Source: Gammaproteobacteria bacterium (GTDB taxonomy: Bacteria; Pseudomonadota; Gammaproteobacteria; Granulosicoccales; Granulosicoccaceae). From it: a DNA stretch of 8,792 bases. The first letter of the stretch is position 1. Each line of letters opens with the position of its first letter. The position numbers and the translations under genes are program-made. Location: the NCBI GenBank assembly GCA_003511825.1, contig DOIU01000508.1, positions 1-8,792 of the forward strand, in the 5' to 3' direction. The notes below the pieces were generated by a model that worked only from the letters and a program-made list of their open reading frames with translations, was not told the DNA's origin and did not search any database. Positions 1 through 6,571 of this stretch are shown here, one piece after another.

Positions 1-15
1 CAATTGATCACTCAT
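1..15 (-). CDS. 5' end of an unidentified gene leaving the window
   Basis: Only five codons are visible, starting at an ATG whose first base is at 15 and reading M-S-D-Q-L to the window edge. The case for a real start is the purine-rich GGAGAAA ribosome binding site (complement of 19-25), a few bases upstream of the ATG. A promoter-like extended -10 lies a further 24 bases upstream. Five residues cannot identify the product, so no function is proposed. It would run in the same direction as the HDOD gene, but the 275-nt gap and its own promoter-like element suggest a separate transcription unit. Confidence 0.45.
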
Positions 16-48
16 CGATTTCTCCATGTGTACCTGGCTTGGTCTATA

Positions 49-77
49 ACTATAGCATTGCCGGTCAGATCAGAGTT
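49..77 (-). promoter_or_regulatory. Candidate extended -10 promoter for the gene starting at 15
   Basis: On the minus strand the sequence reads TGCTATAGT (complement of 49-57), an extended -10 (TGn plus TATAGT). It would place transcription initiation near 42 and give a leader of about 27 nt before the ATG at 15. The hexamer 17 bp further upstream (complement of 72-77, AACTCT) does not resemble TTGACA. The promoter would therefore be weak, activator-dependent, or rely on the extended -10. A second -10-like TATAGA overlaps just downstream because 44-55 is the near-palindrome CTATAACTATAG. Confidence 0.35.
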
Positions 78-95
78 TCCCTAGAGTTTCTGACC
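63..95. repeat. Operator-like inverted repeat with internal direct repeats
   Basis: GGTCAGA (63-69) is repeated perfectly inverted as TCTGACC (89-95). Between and overlapping the arms is a direct repeat AGAGTTTC at 72-79 and 83-90, spaced 11 bp, about one helical turn, and TCAGA is tandemly repeated at 65-74. The repeat covers the -35 region of the candidate promoter for the gene starting at 15, the usual place for a regulator binding site. Binding is inferred; the arms match no regulator consensus that I recognise. It could instead form an RNA hairpin. Confidence 0.4.
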
Positions 96-232
96 TGTCT
101 CTGTGAACTAATGCGCGTTGGGTTGGTTGCAGAGATGGCTATTACGGAGGATTTAAAGAGTAAGGAGACGGTTTCTTTTTGTTTTACGGCAAGGCTGAAG
201 CGACAATTTTTTGGATGTTAGCTTGTGGTTTT

Positions 233-272
233 TCGGACGATAACGGTGCGTCCGAGCAAAGTAAGCTCGGAC
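233..272. repeat. Two overlapping, mutually exclusive hairpins downstream of the HDOD gene
   Basis: TCGGACG (233-239) pairs with CGTCCGA (249-255). The overlapping GTCCGAGC (250-257) pairs with GCTCGGAC (265-272) around a 7-nt loop. Both stems are perfect, 7 and 8 bp, and compete for the shared middle arm. The 8-bp stem lies about 20 nt after the HDOD stop codon, so it may help end that transcript or protect its 3' end. Neither hairpin is followed by a T-run on the minus strand, so this is not a canonical intrinsic terminator. I see no other support for a function. Confidence 0.4.
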
Positions 273-290
273 ACGTCAATTAGCTGTTAA

Positions 291-1568
291 CTAACCCACC
301 TTCTGCAATGCCGGCGCCACCTGATGACCAACGGCATGGATAATTGCCTGTGGTTCGGTCAGATCAATACCGACCTGCTGCAGGCTACGCGTAATCAGGA
401 GATTGGTTGCGCTGGGGATGGAGATGGAATCCGATTCAGGCAGTTCGCTTTGAATCGTGAGCAGCGCTGCTGTCACCAGGTCACTGTATTCAATGTCACC
501 GGTTTTGTTGCGGTACCAATCGCGGCCTTTTTGTGTGGCTTCGACGAACTCTGGTGCAAATCCCCAGGTGCCTAACAGCCAGCTGCCGACAATTTCCCGC
601 AGGTTTTCGATCGTGTCGTTGAGCTGCTGAGCGCAGGTGAAGTGCTCTGTGTGGCGCGCGGCGTAGCCGATGATCAGGAGCTCGCCGAGATCAGCGGTGA
701 GTCCTGCGAGCAGGGCCATATCAGGTTTCAGGTTGTCGACATTGCGTGCGAGCACCTGTGTGATAGCTGCGGCCAAGGTGGCGCGTCTTGCGTATTTCTT
801 GAGTTGTTCGATGATCACAGGGTTGTCGCTTTGCAGCGCGTGTTTGGTGGGTAGTGCCATGGCCATTTTGACCGTAGCTTCCACACCAAGTCGGGTGATC
901 GCGCCGCGAATGGTTTGCACGGGGTCGGCGTTTGCGCCGTCTGCCCGCGAGGCCGCCAACACAATATGTGCGGTGAGCCCCGGGTCAGACTGGATGATTT
1001 GCGCCAAGTCGGGGATGTCGATTTTGCGCGATTTCACAGCAGTCATAATTTTTTGCGTGGTCTCGCGAAAGCTGCTGAGCGTGATGTTGTTGTTGCTCAT
1101 GTCGCGCAGTATGTCGTCAAACACGAGGTTGTCTGCCTCGGTGACTTGTCGCTCGATGACATTCGTGGCAGCTTTTTCCTGCTCTTTGAGCAAAATTTCC
1201 ATTTGTTCACGACCAAAACGGACCAGTTTTGCGAACGCCCGTGTTTTGAGGGTGAGGTGCGCGGTTTGGTCAACGGTGATGGATTGTGTCGCCTCTTTGG
1301 ACCCGGCATTGATGGTCATGACTTCTGTTTTGCCGTTAAAGACGGTCAGGCTGCCTTCTACAACATACACAAGCCCACGGAGTACCGTGTCGAGTTTTAA
1401 CTGATCATTGCGCTGCAAGTGCATCACACTGGCAGAGCGGCAGAGTGCCTGACGATTGGCGTCGTTCAGGTCGCACACCGGGTGTAGATTGCGCGCAAGC
1501 TGCGTGATGTCGTCTTGATCGCCTGTGTTCTGTTGAGACGCTGCGTTTGATTCGGAATTAAAAGCCAT
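291..1568 (-). CDS. HDOD-domain protein with degenerate cyclic-nucleotide-binding-like N-terminus
   Basis: A 425-residue, probably cytoplasmic protein with no signal peptide or membrane segment. Residues about 21-130 resemble a cyclic-nucleotide-binding beta-barrel (GLVYVVEGSLTVFNG at 65-79). The phosphate-binding cassette signature (FGE..AL....R.A) is not recognisable, so cAMP binding is doubtful. Residues about 172-375 match the HDOD fold. Where catalytic HD phosphohydrolases carry His-Asp, this protein reads LTADLGELLII (290-300), so it should lack phosphodiesterase activity, as is usual for HDOD proteins. HDOD proteins act in signalling, motility or stress pathways, often as adaptors; the role here is unknown. 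The ATG at 1568 is preceded by AGGG (complement of 1575-1578) at suitable spacing. It lies 164 nt after fkpB, so it may be an operon tail or an independent unit. I found no convincing promoter. Confidence 0.85.
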   Translation of the reverse strand: MAFNSESNAASQQNTGDQDDITQLARNLHPVCDLNDANRQALCRSASVMHLQRNDQLKLDTVLRGLVYVVEGSLTVFNGKTEVMTINAGSKEATQSITVDQTAHLTLKTRAFAKLVRFGREQMEILLKEQEKAATNVIERQVTEADNLVFDDILRDMSNNNITLSSFRETTQKIMTAVKSRKIDIPDLAQIIQSDPGLTAHIVLAASRADGANADPVQTIRGAITRLGVEATVKMAMALPTKHALQSDNPVIIEQLKKYARRATLAAAITQVLARNVDNLKPDMALLAGLTADLGELLIIGYAARHTEHFTCAQQLNDTIENLREIVGSWLLGTWGFAPEFVEATQKGRDWYRNKTGDIEYSDLVTAALLTIQSELPESDSISIPSATNLLITRSLQQVGIDLTEPQAIIHAVGHQVAPALQKVG

Positions 1569-1583
1569 TGATTACCCTGCCAT

Positions 1584-1647
1584 GCGTGCCATAGATGTTG
1601 TGTAAAGTAGATTGGCATGCGACCGATCACCGGTTTTTTGCGGTCGC
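1584..1647. repeat. Overlapping inverted repeats upstream of the HDOD gene
   Basis: GCGACCG (1619-1625) is perfectly inverted as CGGTCGC (1641-1647) around a 15-nt spacer. A second stem, GCGTGCCA (1584-1591) with TGGCATGC (1613-1620), has eight pairs including one G-U and shares bases 1619-1620 with the first. They lie in the fkpB-HDOD gap, 16 to 79 nt before the HDOD start. No T-run follows on the minus strand, so a canonical intrinsic terminator for the fkpB operon is not supported. They could be a leader structure or an operator. On the plus strand, ACCG-ATCAC-CGGT followed by TTTTT (1622-1639) is terminator-like, but no plus-strand gene precedes it. Confidence 0.3.
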
Positions 1648-1732
1648 TATCAAGGGTTTCGGCGAGGCTGGGTAATAGTTGAGACTTTTGTGACGGGATC
1701 TGCGTTTTGCTGTGGCGAGCAATGGCAGGGCG

Positions 1733-2167
1733 TCAGGTGCCTGCCTTGACCTCAACGACCGTGACATCAATGGTGACGGCGTGACCGGCGAGCGGGGGAT
1801 TAAAATCGACCTTAATACGTTCGTCTTCAACAGCGAGGATGGTTCCGGGCAGCGCTTCGTCGTTGGGTAGTGTAAATTCGATGATGTTCCCCGGCGTGAG
1901 CATTTGTGCATCGGGGAAATCACTTTCTAGCAAATACTGGATATTGCCGGGGTCTGGATAACCCCAGCCATTGTCGGGCGTCACCGTATCTTGTTTGGAA
2001 TCACCGGCCTGTAAGCCATAAAACAACTGGTCAACGCCGGCAGGGAAGGTGCCATCGCCGACGACAAACGTCAGTGGCTCGCCGCTGCTGACTTCATCGA
2101 CCACGGTGCCGTCTTGCAGGCTGAGTTTATAGTAAAGTGAGATTTCGCTGCCACGATCAGATTTCAT
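1733..2167 (-). CDS. fkpB: FKBP-type peptidyl-prolyl cis-trans isomerase (SlpA/FkpB, SlyD-like)
   Basis: A cytoplasmic prolyl isomerase/chaperone of the SlyD-SlpA branch of FKBPs; 144 residues, close to the roughly 149 of E. coli FkpB. The FKBP core is at about 7-67 (LYYKLSLQDGTVVDE, then GDGTFPAGVDQLFYGLQAGD). The insert-in-flap chaperone segment is at about 68-118, and the closing strands VDFNPPLAGHAVTIDVTVVEV are at 120-140. There is no His-rich metal-binding tail, unlike SlyD. The family's NHPLAG motif reads NPPLAG here. I chose the ATG at 2167 because AGGGG (complement of 2174-2178) lies six bases upstream and the length fits the family. The alternative ATG at 2203 overlaps the lspA stop as ATGA and adds 12 residues. 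It is the last gene of the ileS-lspA-fkpB block. IspH, the usual next gene, is absent. Confidence 0.9.
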   Translation of the reverse strand: MKSDRGSEISLYYKLSLQDGTVVDEVSSGEPLTFVVGDGTFPAGVDQLFYGLQAGDSKQDTVTPDNGWGYPDPGNIQYLLESDFPDAQMLTPGNIIEFTLPNDEALPGTILAVEDERIKVDFNPPLAGHAVTIDVTVVEVKAGT

Positions 2168-2199
2168 CGGTATCCCCTGCGCATCGCTCTGCGTGTGTA

Positions 2200-2682
2200 T
2201 CATGACTTCTCAAGGCCTTGGCTTTCATCCTTTTGAAAGACCGATAGGGACAACAAGAGCACGGTGCCGACGGTAATCGCTGCGTCCGCAATATTAAATG
2301 CGGGCCAGTAGAAGCGGTCATAATACCATTGGACAAAGTCCACCACGTAACCGTACGCGACGCGATCGATCAGGTTGCCAATGGCGCCCCCAAGAATCAG
2401 TGACAAGGCGAGAGCGAGCCACTTCTCGCGGCGTTCCAATCGAATCAGCCAGCCGATTAAGAAAATACTCACCGCGAAGGCTAAACCCGAGAATAACCAA
2501 CGTTGCCACCCACCGGCATCACTCAAAAAGCTAAAAGCCGCGCCCTCGTTGTACATCAGGGTGAAATTGAATGAGGGCATCACGGGGACAGGTTGGTGCA
2601 AGGTGAGTTTGTCCACGGCGTACAGCTTCGTGGCTTGGTCCAGAACAATGGTAATAATAGCCGGTAGAAAACGAATCAACAT
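2200..2682 (-). CDS. lspA: Lipoprotein signal peptidase (signal peptidase II)
   Basis: An inner-membrane aspartyl protease that cleaves the signal peptide of diacylglyceryl-modified prolipoproteins, after Lgt and before Lnt. From the ATG at 2682 it is 160 residues with four hydrophobic segments (about 2-20, 60-82, 88-105 and 130-149). Family motifs are all present: FNFTLMYNEGAAFSF (38-52), GGAIGNLIDR (98-107), GYVVDF (111-116) and FNIADAAI (129-136). D115 and D133 correspond to the catalytic pair D124/D143 of the Pseudomonas aeruginosa enzyme. A GTG at 2691, directly abutting the ileS stop, would add three residues. I prefer the ATG because AGGTGA, spanning the ileS stop and that GTG, forms a well-spaced ribosome binding site for it. 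Translation is probably coupled to ileS. Confidence 0.95.
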   Translation of the reverse strand: MLIRFLPAIITIVLDQATKLYAVDKLTLHQPVPVMPSFNFTLMYNEGAAFSFLSDAGGWQRWLFSGLAFAVSIFLIGWLIRLERREKWLALALSLILGGAIGNLIDRVAYGYVVDFVQWYYDRFYWPAFNIADAAITVGTVLLLSLSVFQKDESQGLEKS

Positions 2683-2691
2683 GCGTGTCAC

Positions 2692-5520
2692 CTAAGCGTA
2701 CAGGCGCGGTTCGCCCGCCCCAAAGACGTTTTCCAAGCAGCGACCACAGAGTTCGGGGTGCGTTGGGTCTGTGCCCACATCAGCGCTGCGATGCCAACAA
2801 CGGCTGCACTTTTCGTGTGTACTGGCTTTTGCGTCCAGCCACAACTCAGCGCCTTCGACCTCCGCCTGCGTTGCGGTATCGCTTTTGTCAGTCAGCGGCA
2901 ATACGGTTGCGGCCGAGGTGATCAGGACGAACCGCAGCTCATCTTCGAACTTGCTGAGAATAGTGTGCAGCGATGCGTCGCAATACAAGGTGATTTCGGC
3001 ATCCAGCGAAGAGCCAATGGCGCCGTCGGTGCGCAAACCTTCGAGGCATTTGCTGACGGCAATGCGAGTATTGACGACGTATGCCCATTGGTCACGGGAG
3101 AGAATCGTATCGTCACCTAAGGTAGTGAGTTCGGTGTACCAAGTTTCCAAGAACACTGACTGCGAGCGCTCGCCCGGTAAATGTTGCCAGATTTCTTCTG
3201 CCGTGAACGATAGGATTGGCGCGATCCAACGCACCATCGCTTCAGCAATGTGATACATCGCTGTCTGTGCGGAGCGACGGGCTTGGCTTTCGGCTTGCGT
3301 GGTATATTGCCGATCCTTAACGATATCGAGGTAATAGCTGCCCAAGTCAACGGCGCAGAAGTTATGCACGCGCTGGTAGATCACGTGGAAGTTGTAGTCC
3401 AGGTAAGCGCTTTGAATCTCTTCTTGCAGTAAGCGCGTGCGATCCACCGCCCAACGATCCAATGCCAACATATTCGTCGGTGCGAGTCGGTCTTTCGCTG
3501 GGTCAAAGCCGTTTAAATTCGCGAGTAAGAAACGCGCCGTGTTGCGTATACGGCGGTAACTGTCGGACATGCGCTTGAGGATTTCGTCAGACACTGTCAT
3601 CTCGCCACGGTAGTCCGTGGCCGCCACCCAGAGTCGGATGATATCGGCACCGAGCGAGTTCATGACTTTCTGCGGCGAGACTACGTTGCCTAATGACTTG
3701 GACATCTTGCGACCTTGCTGGTCGACCGTGAAGCCATGGGTGAGCACTTGGCGGTAGGGGGCGCAGTCATTAATCGCGGTACTGATCAACAGTGACGAAT
3801 GAAACCAGCCGCGATGCTGGTCAGAACCTTCCAGGTAAAGATCCGCGGGATAGCGCGCGCTGTTACGTTGTTGCAGAACATGCGCCCAGGTAGAGCCTGA
3901 GTCAAACCACACGTCCAAGACGTCATCAGTCTTGCGGTAGTCCGCAGCGTCATCACCAAGTAACTCTTCAACCGATAAGTCAAACCAGGCTTGAATGCCG
4001 GCTTTCTCGACGCGTTGCGCCACGGCTTCAATCAGCTCGGCATTGCGCGGGTGCAACTCGCCCGTTTCGCGATGGATAAAAAAGGTAATGGGTACGCCCC
4101 AATAGCGTTGACGCGAGATACACCAGTCCGGTCGGTTGGCGATCATACCTTCGATGCGCGCTTGCCCCCAGCCTGGCGTCCAGCGAACTTTGGCGATTTC
4201 TTCCAGCGCTTGTTGTCGCAGTCCGTGGTCATCCATGCTGATAAACCACTGCGGCGTGGTGCGGTAGATGATCGGGGTTTTTGTGCGCCAGCAATAGGGA
4301 TAGCTGTGCACATAGTCCTCGCGCTTGAGCAAAGCTTTGGCGTCTTGTAAGGCCTCAATGATGCGCTTCTCGGCCTTGAGTACATGCTCGCCGCCAAACA
4401 GTTCCACGGAATCGCGGTAGATGCCATGATCGTCAACCGGATCGAGCAGACCTAGATCGTACTTTTGTCCGGTGTAGAAGTCATCCACGCCATGGTCAGG
4501 TGCTGTGTGGACTAATCCTGTACCGCTCTCGGTGGTGACATAGTCCGCCAATACGATGAGGGATTCTCGCGCATACAGCGGGTGCTGTGCGTTGAGGCCT
4601 TCAAAGGCAGAGCCTTCTGCACGACCGAGAACTTGGTAGTCGCTAACCCCCAGGCGTTGCATCACATCGTCAACCATCGCGTCGGCCAGTAGCAGGCGCT
4701 CAGGGCCATAGCCGCAGTCACAGGCCACCAGGGCATAGTGCAGTGACGCGTTTAAAGCGATACCGAGGTTCGCCGGCAGCGTCCATGGCGTGGTGGTCCA
4801 GATAACCAGCGAGACGGGACCGTCAGCGTCATCCAATGATGTGAAGCGGGACAAAAACGCGGCTTCATCGTTGACTGCGAACTTCACGTCAACGGCGTTT
4901 GAGGTTTTATCCTGGTATTCGACTTCCGCCTCTGCAAGCGCAGAGTGTGCGCCCCAACTCCAAAATACAGGCTTGACGCCTTGATAGACATGCCCTTTAT
5001 CGACAATGCGACCGAGTGTGCGGATGATGTCGGCTTCATTGCGGAAGTCCATGGTTAAATAGGGTGTGTCCCATTCACCAAAGACGCCCAGACGTTTAAA
5101 ATCTTCGCGCTGTCCATCGATTTGCTCAAGCGCGTATTCGCGGCATTTTGCGCGAAAGGTGGCTTCGTCAATGTCTTTGCCGGGTTTACCAATCAGTGAC
5201 TCGACTTTATTCTCAATCGGCAGGCCGTGGCAGTCCCAACCAGGAATGTAGGGGGCGTCAAACCCTTCCAGTTGGCGACTCTTAATAATAATGTCCTTGA
5301 TCACCTTATTCAGCGCATGGCCGATATGAATGTCGCCGTTCGCGTACGGAGGACCATCATGCAAAATAAAGGTCTCCCGCCCAGCGGAATTCTCGCGAAT
5401 GCGTTGGTACAAGCCTGTCTCTTTCCAGTGTTGCAGCATTTGAGGCCCCCGCTTGGCGACGTTGCCGCGCATCGGGAAATCGGTCTGCGGAAGGTTTAAG
5501 GTGTCTTTGTATCGGCTCAC
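2692..5520 (-). CDS. ileS: Isoleucyl-tRNA synthetase (class Ia)
   Basis: Charges tRNA-Ile with isoleucine in the cytoplasm and edits misactivated valine; 942 residues against 938 in E. coli. The Rossmann catalytic domain carries DGPPYANGDIHIGH, with HIGH at 65-68, and KMSKS at 605-609. The CP1 editing domain has the threonine-rich WTTTPWTLP (241-249) and HTAPDHG, with D342 at the same number as the E. coli editing aspartate. The anticodon-binding helical domain follows at roughly 680-860. A C-terminal zinc finger has cysteines at 905, 908, 925 and 928. It is a complete bacterial-type enzyme. The start is GTG at 5520 with CAGGA (complement of 5529-5533) upstream. It lies 79 nt after ribF, and its stop abuts lspA. 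I see no frameshift or missing key residue. Confidence 0.98.
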   Translation of the reverse strand: MSRYKDTLNLPQTDFPMRGNVAKRGPQMLQHWKETGLYQRIRENSAGRETFILHDGPPYANGDIHIGHALNKVIKDIIIKSRQLEGFDAPYIPGWDCHGLPIENKVESLIGKPGKDIDEATFRAKCREYALEQIDGQREDFKRLGVFGEWDTPYLTMDFRNEADIIRTLGRIVDKGHVYQGVKPVFWSWGAHSALAEAEVEYQDKTSNAVDVKFAVNDEAAFLSRFTSLDDADGPVSLVIWTTTPWTLPANLGIALNASLHYALVACDCGYGPERLLLADAMVDDVMQRLGVSDYQVLGRAEGSAFEGLNAQHPLYARESLIVLADYVTTESGTGLVHTAPDHGVDDFYTGQKYDLGLLDPVDDHGIYRDSVELFGGEHVLKAEKRIIEALQDAKALLKREDYVHSYPYCWRTKTPIIYRTTPQWFISMDDHGLRQQALEEIAKVRWTPGWGQARIEGMIANRPDWCISRQRYWGVPITFFIHRETGELHPRNAELIEAVAQRVEKAGIQAWFDLSVEELLGDDAADYRKTDDVLDVWFDSGSTWAHVLQQRNSARYPADLYLEGSDQHRGWFHSSLLISTAINDCAPYRQVLTHGFTVDQQGRKMSKSLGNVVSPQKVMNSLGADIIRLWVAATDYRGEMTVSDEILKRMSDSYRRIRNTARFLLANLNGFDPAKDRLAPTNMLALDRWAVDRTRLLQEEIQSAYLDYNFHVIYQRVHNFCAVDLGSYYLDIVKDRQYTTQAESQARRSAQTAMYHIAEAMVRWIAPILSFTAEEIWQHLPGERSQSVFLETWYTELTTLGDDTILSRDQWAYVVNTRIAVSKCLEGLRTDGAIGSSLDAEITLYCDASLHTILSKFEDELRFVLITSAATVLPLTDKSDTATQAEVEGAELWLDAKASTHEKCSRCWHRSADVGTDPTHPELCGRCLENVFGAGEPRLYA

Positions 5521-5562
5521 CGGAAGTATCCTGAGAGAAGTTAATCAAACTAAGGCATAACC

Positions 5563-5575
5563 CGCTACTTTAGCG
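5563..5575. repeat. Short hairpin in the ribF-ileS gap
   Basis: CGCTA (5563-5567) and TAGCG (5571-5575) form a perfect 5-bp stem with a 3-nt loop in the ileS leader, about 43 nt upstream of its GTG. On the minus strand it is not followed by a T-run, so it is unlikely to stop transcription between ribF and ileS. No T-box or other recognised leader is present. The short stem may be chance. Confidence 0.2.
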
Positions 5576-5599
5576 TATTTTCGCGGCTTTTGGCGAACT

Positions 5600-6553
5600 C
5601 TATCTGTCTCGACACTCGCTGCGATCGGCAAACCAGGCGCGCGCCTGGTGCTCGTCATCCTGGATACCCTGTTTCAGTGCATCGAGCGAGCCAAAATGCT
5701 TTTCATCTCGGATTTTGTGCAAGAAGACTGTTTTGAGGTGTTGGCCATAGATATCCTCTGAGAAATCGAGCAAGTGCACTTCAAGTAGCGTATCTCCGCC
5801 GCCGTCGATCGTCGGGCGCTCGCCGACATTGGCCATGCCGTTCAAGAGGCGTCCAGCTTCGTCCTCGGCTTGCACAACGAAGATGCCGTGAATCGGTGTT
5901 TTATGGCGCTTTAGCAGGATGTTTGCTGTGGGGTAGCCTAATGTTCGTCCGAGTTGACGGCCATAGACCACGCGCCCTTCCATGCTGTAGGGGCGACCCA
6001 GCAGGGTGGCTGCTTGTTCAAGATCGCCTTGGGCCAGCGATTTGCGCACGCGTGTGCTAGAGACACGCGAGTCCCCCACGCAAAATGTCTCTGTCGGGAT
6101 AACGATAAAGTCGTGTTGTTGGCCGGCATCCGAAAGGGTCTGGAAGTTGCCCGCGCGGCCTTGGCCGAAGCGAAAATCATCGCCGACGATCAGTTGCTTG
6201 ACACCCAGCCCATCCACCAGGATACGCTGAATAAAGGCGTCGGCGCTGAGCGCAGACAAGTCGTGGTTGAATTTCAACATCAGCAGGCGATCTGGCGCAT
6301 GTTGTTTGATCGCATGGTATTTTTCGCGGAAGTACGTCAATCGTGCCTGACTGCCTTGCGGGACGGCAAAGAACTCGTGCGGCAGTGGGTCAAAGGTGAT
6401 GATGCAAGACGGCAGCCCATCGGCATCGGCTACCCGCTGCAACTGCTGAAACAACTGCTGGTGTCCGAGGTGGACGCCATCAAAGTTGCCGATGGTCGCC
6501 ACACACCGACGGTGTTGGGGTTTTAGGTTGTGCAGTCCACGAATTAATTCCAT
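5600..6553 (-). CDS. ribF: Bifunctional riboflavin kinase / FAD synthetase
   Basis: Phosphorylates riboflavin to FMN and adenylates FMN to FAD in the cytoplasm. Its 317 residues are close to the family's usual 310-315. The N-terminal FMN adenylyltransferase domain (about 1-180) has the nucleotidyltransferase motif GNFDGVHLGH (22-31), VGDDFRFGQGRAG (123-135) and SSTRVR (165-170). The C-terminal riboflavin kinase domain (about 187-312) has GRQLGRTLGYPTANI (198-212) with the PTAN signature, NVGERPT (243-249), and LEVHLLDF (257-264), which carries the presumed catalytic Glu258. The ATG at 6553 follows the murJ stop by 18 nt. No strong Shine-Dalgarno sequence is visible, so translation may be coupled to murJ. 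Both enzymatic halves appear intact. Its place upstream of ileS is conserved in gammaproteobacteria. Confidence 0.97.
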   Translation of the reverse strand: MELIRGLHNLKPQHRRCVATIGNFDGVHLGHQQLFQQLQRVADADGLPSCIITFDPLPHEFFAVPQGSQARLTYFREKYHAIKQHAPDRLLMLKFNHDLSALSADAFIQRILVDGLGVKQLIVGDDFRFGQGRAGNFQTLSDAGQQHDFIVIPTETFCVGDSRVSSTRVRKSLAQGDLEQAATLLGRPYSMEGRVVYGRQLGRTLGYPTANILLKRHKTPIHGIFVVQAEDEAGRLLNGMANVGERPTIDGGGDTLLEVHLLDFSEDIYGQHLKTVFLHKIRDEKHFGSLDALKQGIQDDEHQARAWFADRSECRDR

Positions 6554-6571
6554 AGTGCTTGCCGCATGGTG

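Noticed and set aside
160..186. Plus-strand terminator-like stretch with TTTTTGTTTT
   Set aside because: The only stem before the T-run is AT-rich with G-U pairs, and no plus-strand gene precedes it.
39..221. 60-codon plus-strand frame with a TTG start
   Set aside because: It has no ribosome binding site and no recognisable peptide motif. The internal ATG at about 135 also lacks a Shine-Dalgarno sequence. It overlaps the promoter-like region of the minus-strand gene at 15.
670..1404. Long plus-strand open frame (244 codons) antisense to the HDOD gene
   Set aside because: It lies wholly within the HDOD gene, has low-complexity Ser/Ala/Arg-rich content with no recognisable domain, and is explained by codon bias on the opposite strand. 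The overlapping 161-codon frame at 915-1400 is rejected for the same reason.
1627..1923. 98-codon minus-strand frame spanning the fkpB end and the gap
   Set aside because: It overlaps fkpB out of frame, has no good ribosome binding site, and its peptide shows no family features. It is not an ispH remnant as far as I can see.
5521..5599. Possible amino-acid-responsive leader (T-box) upstream of ileS
   Set aside because: The gap is too short and lacks the T-box motif and a terminator. T-boxes are not expected for ileS in gammaproteobacteria.
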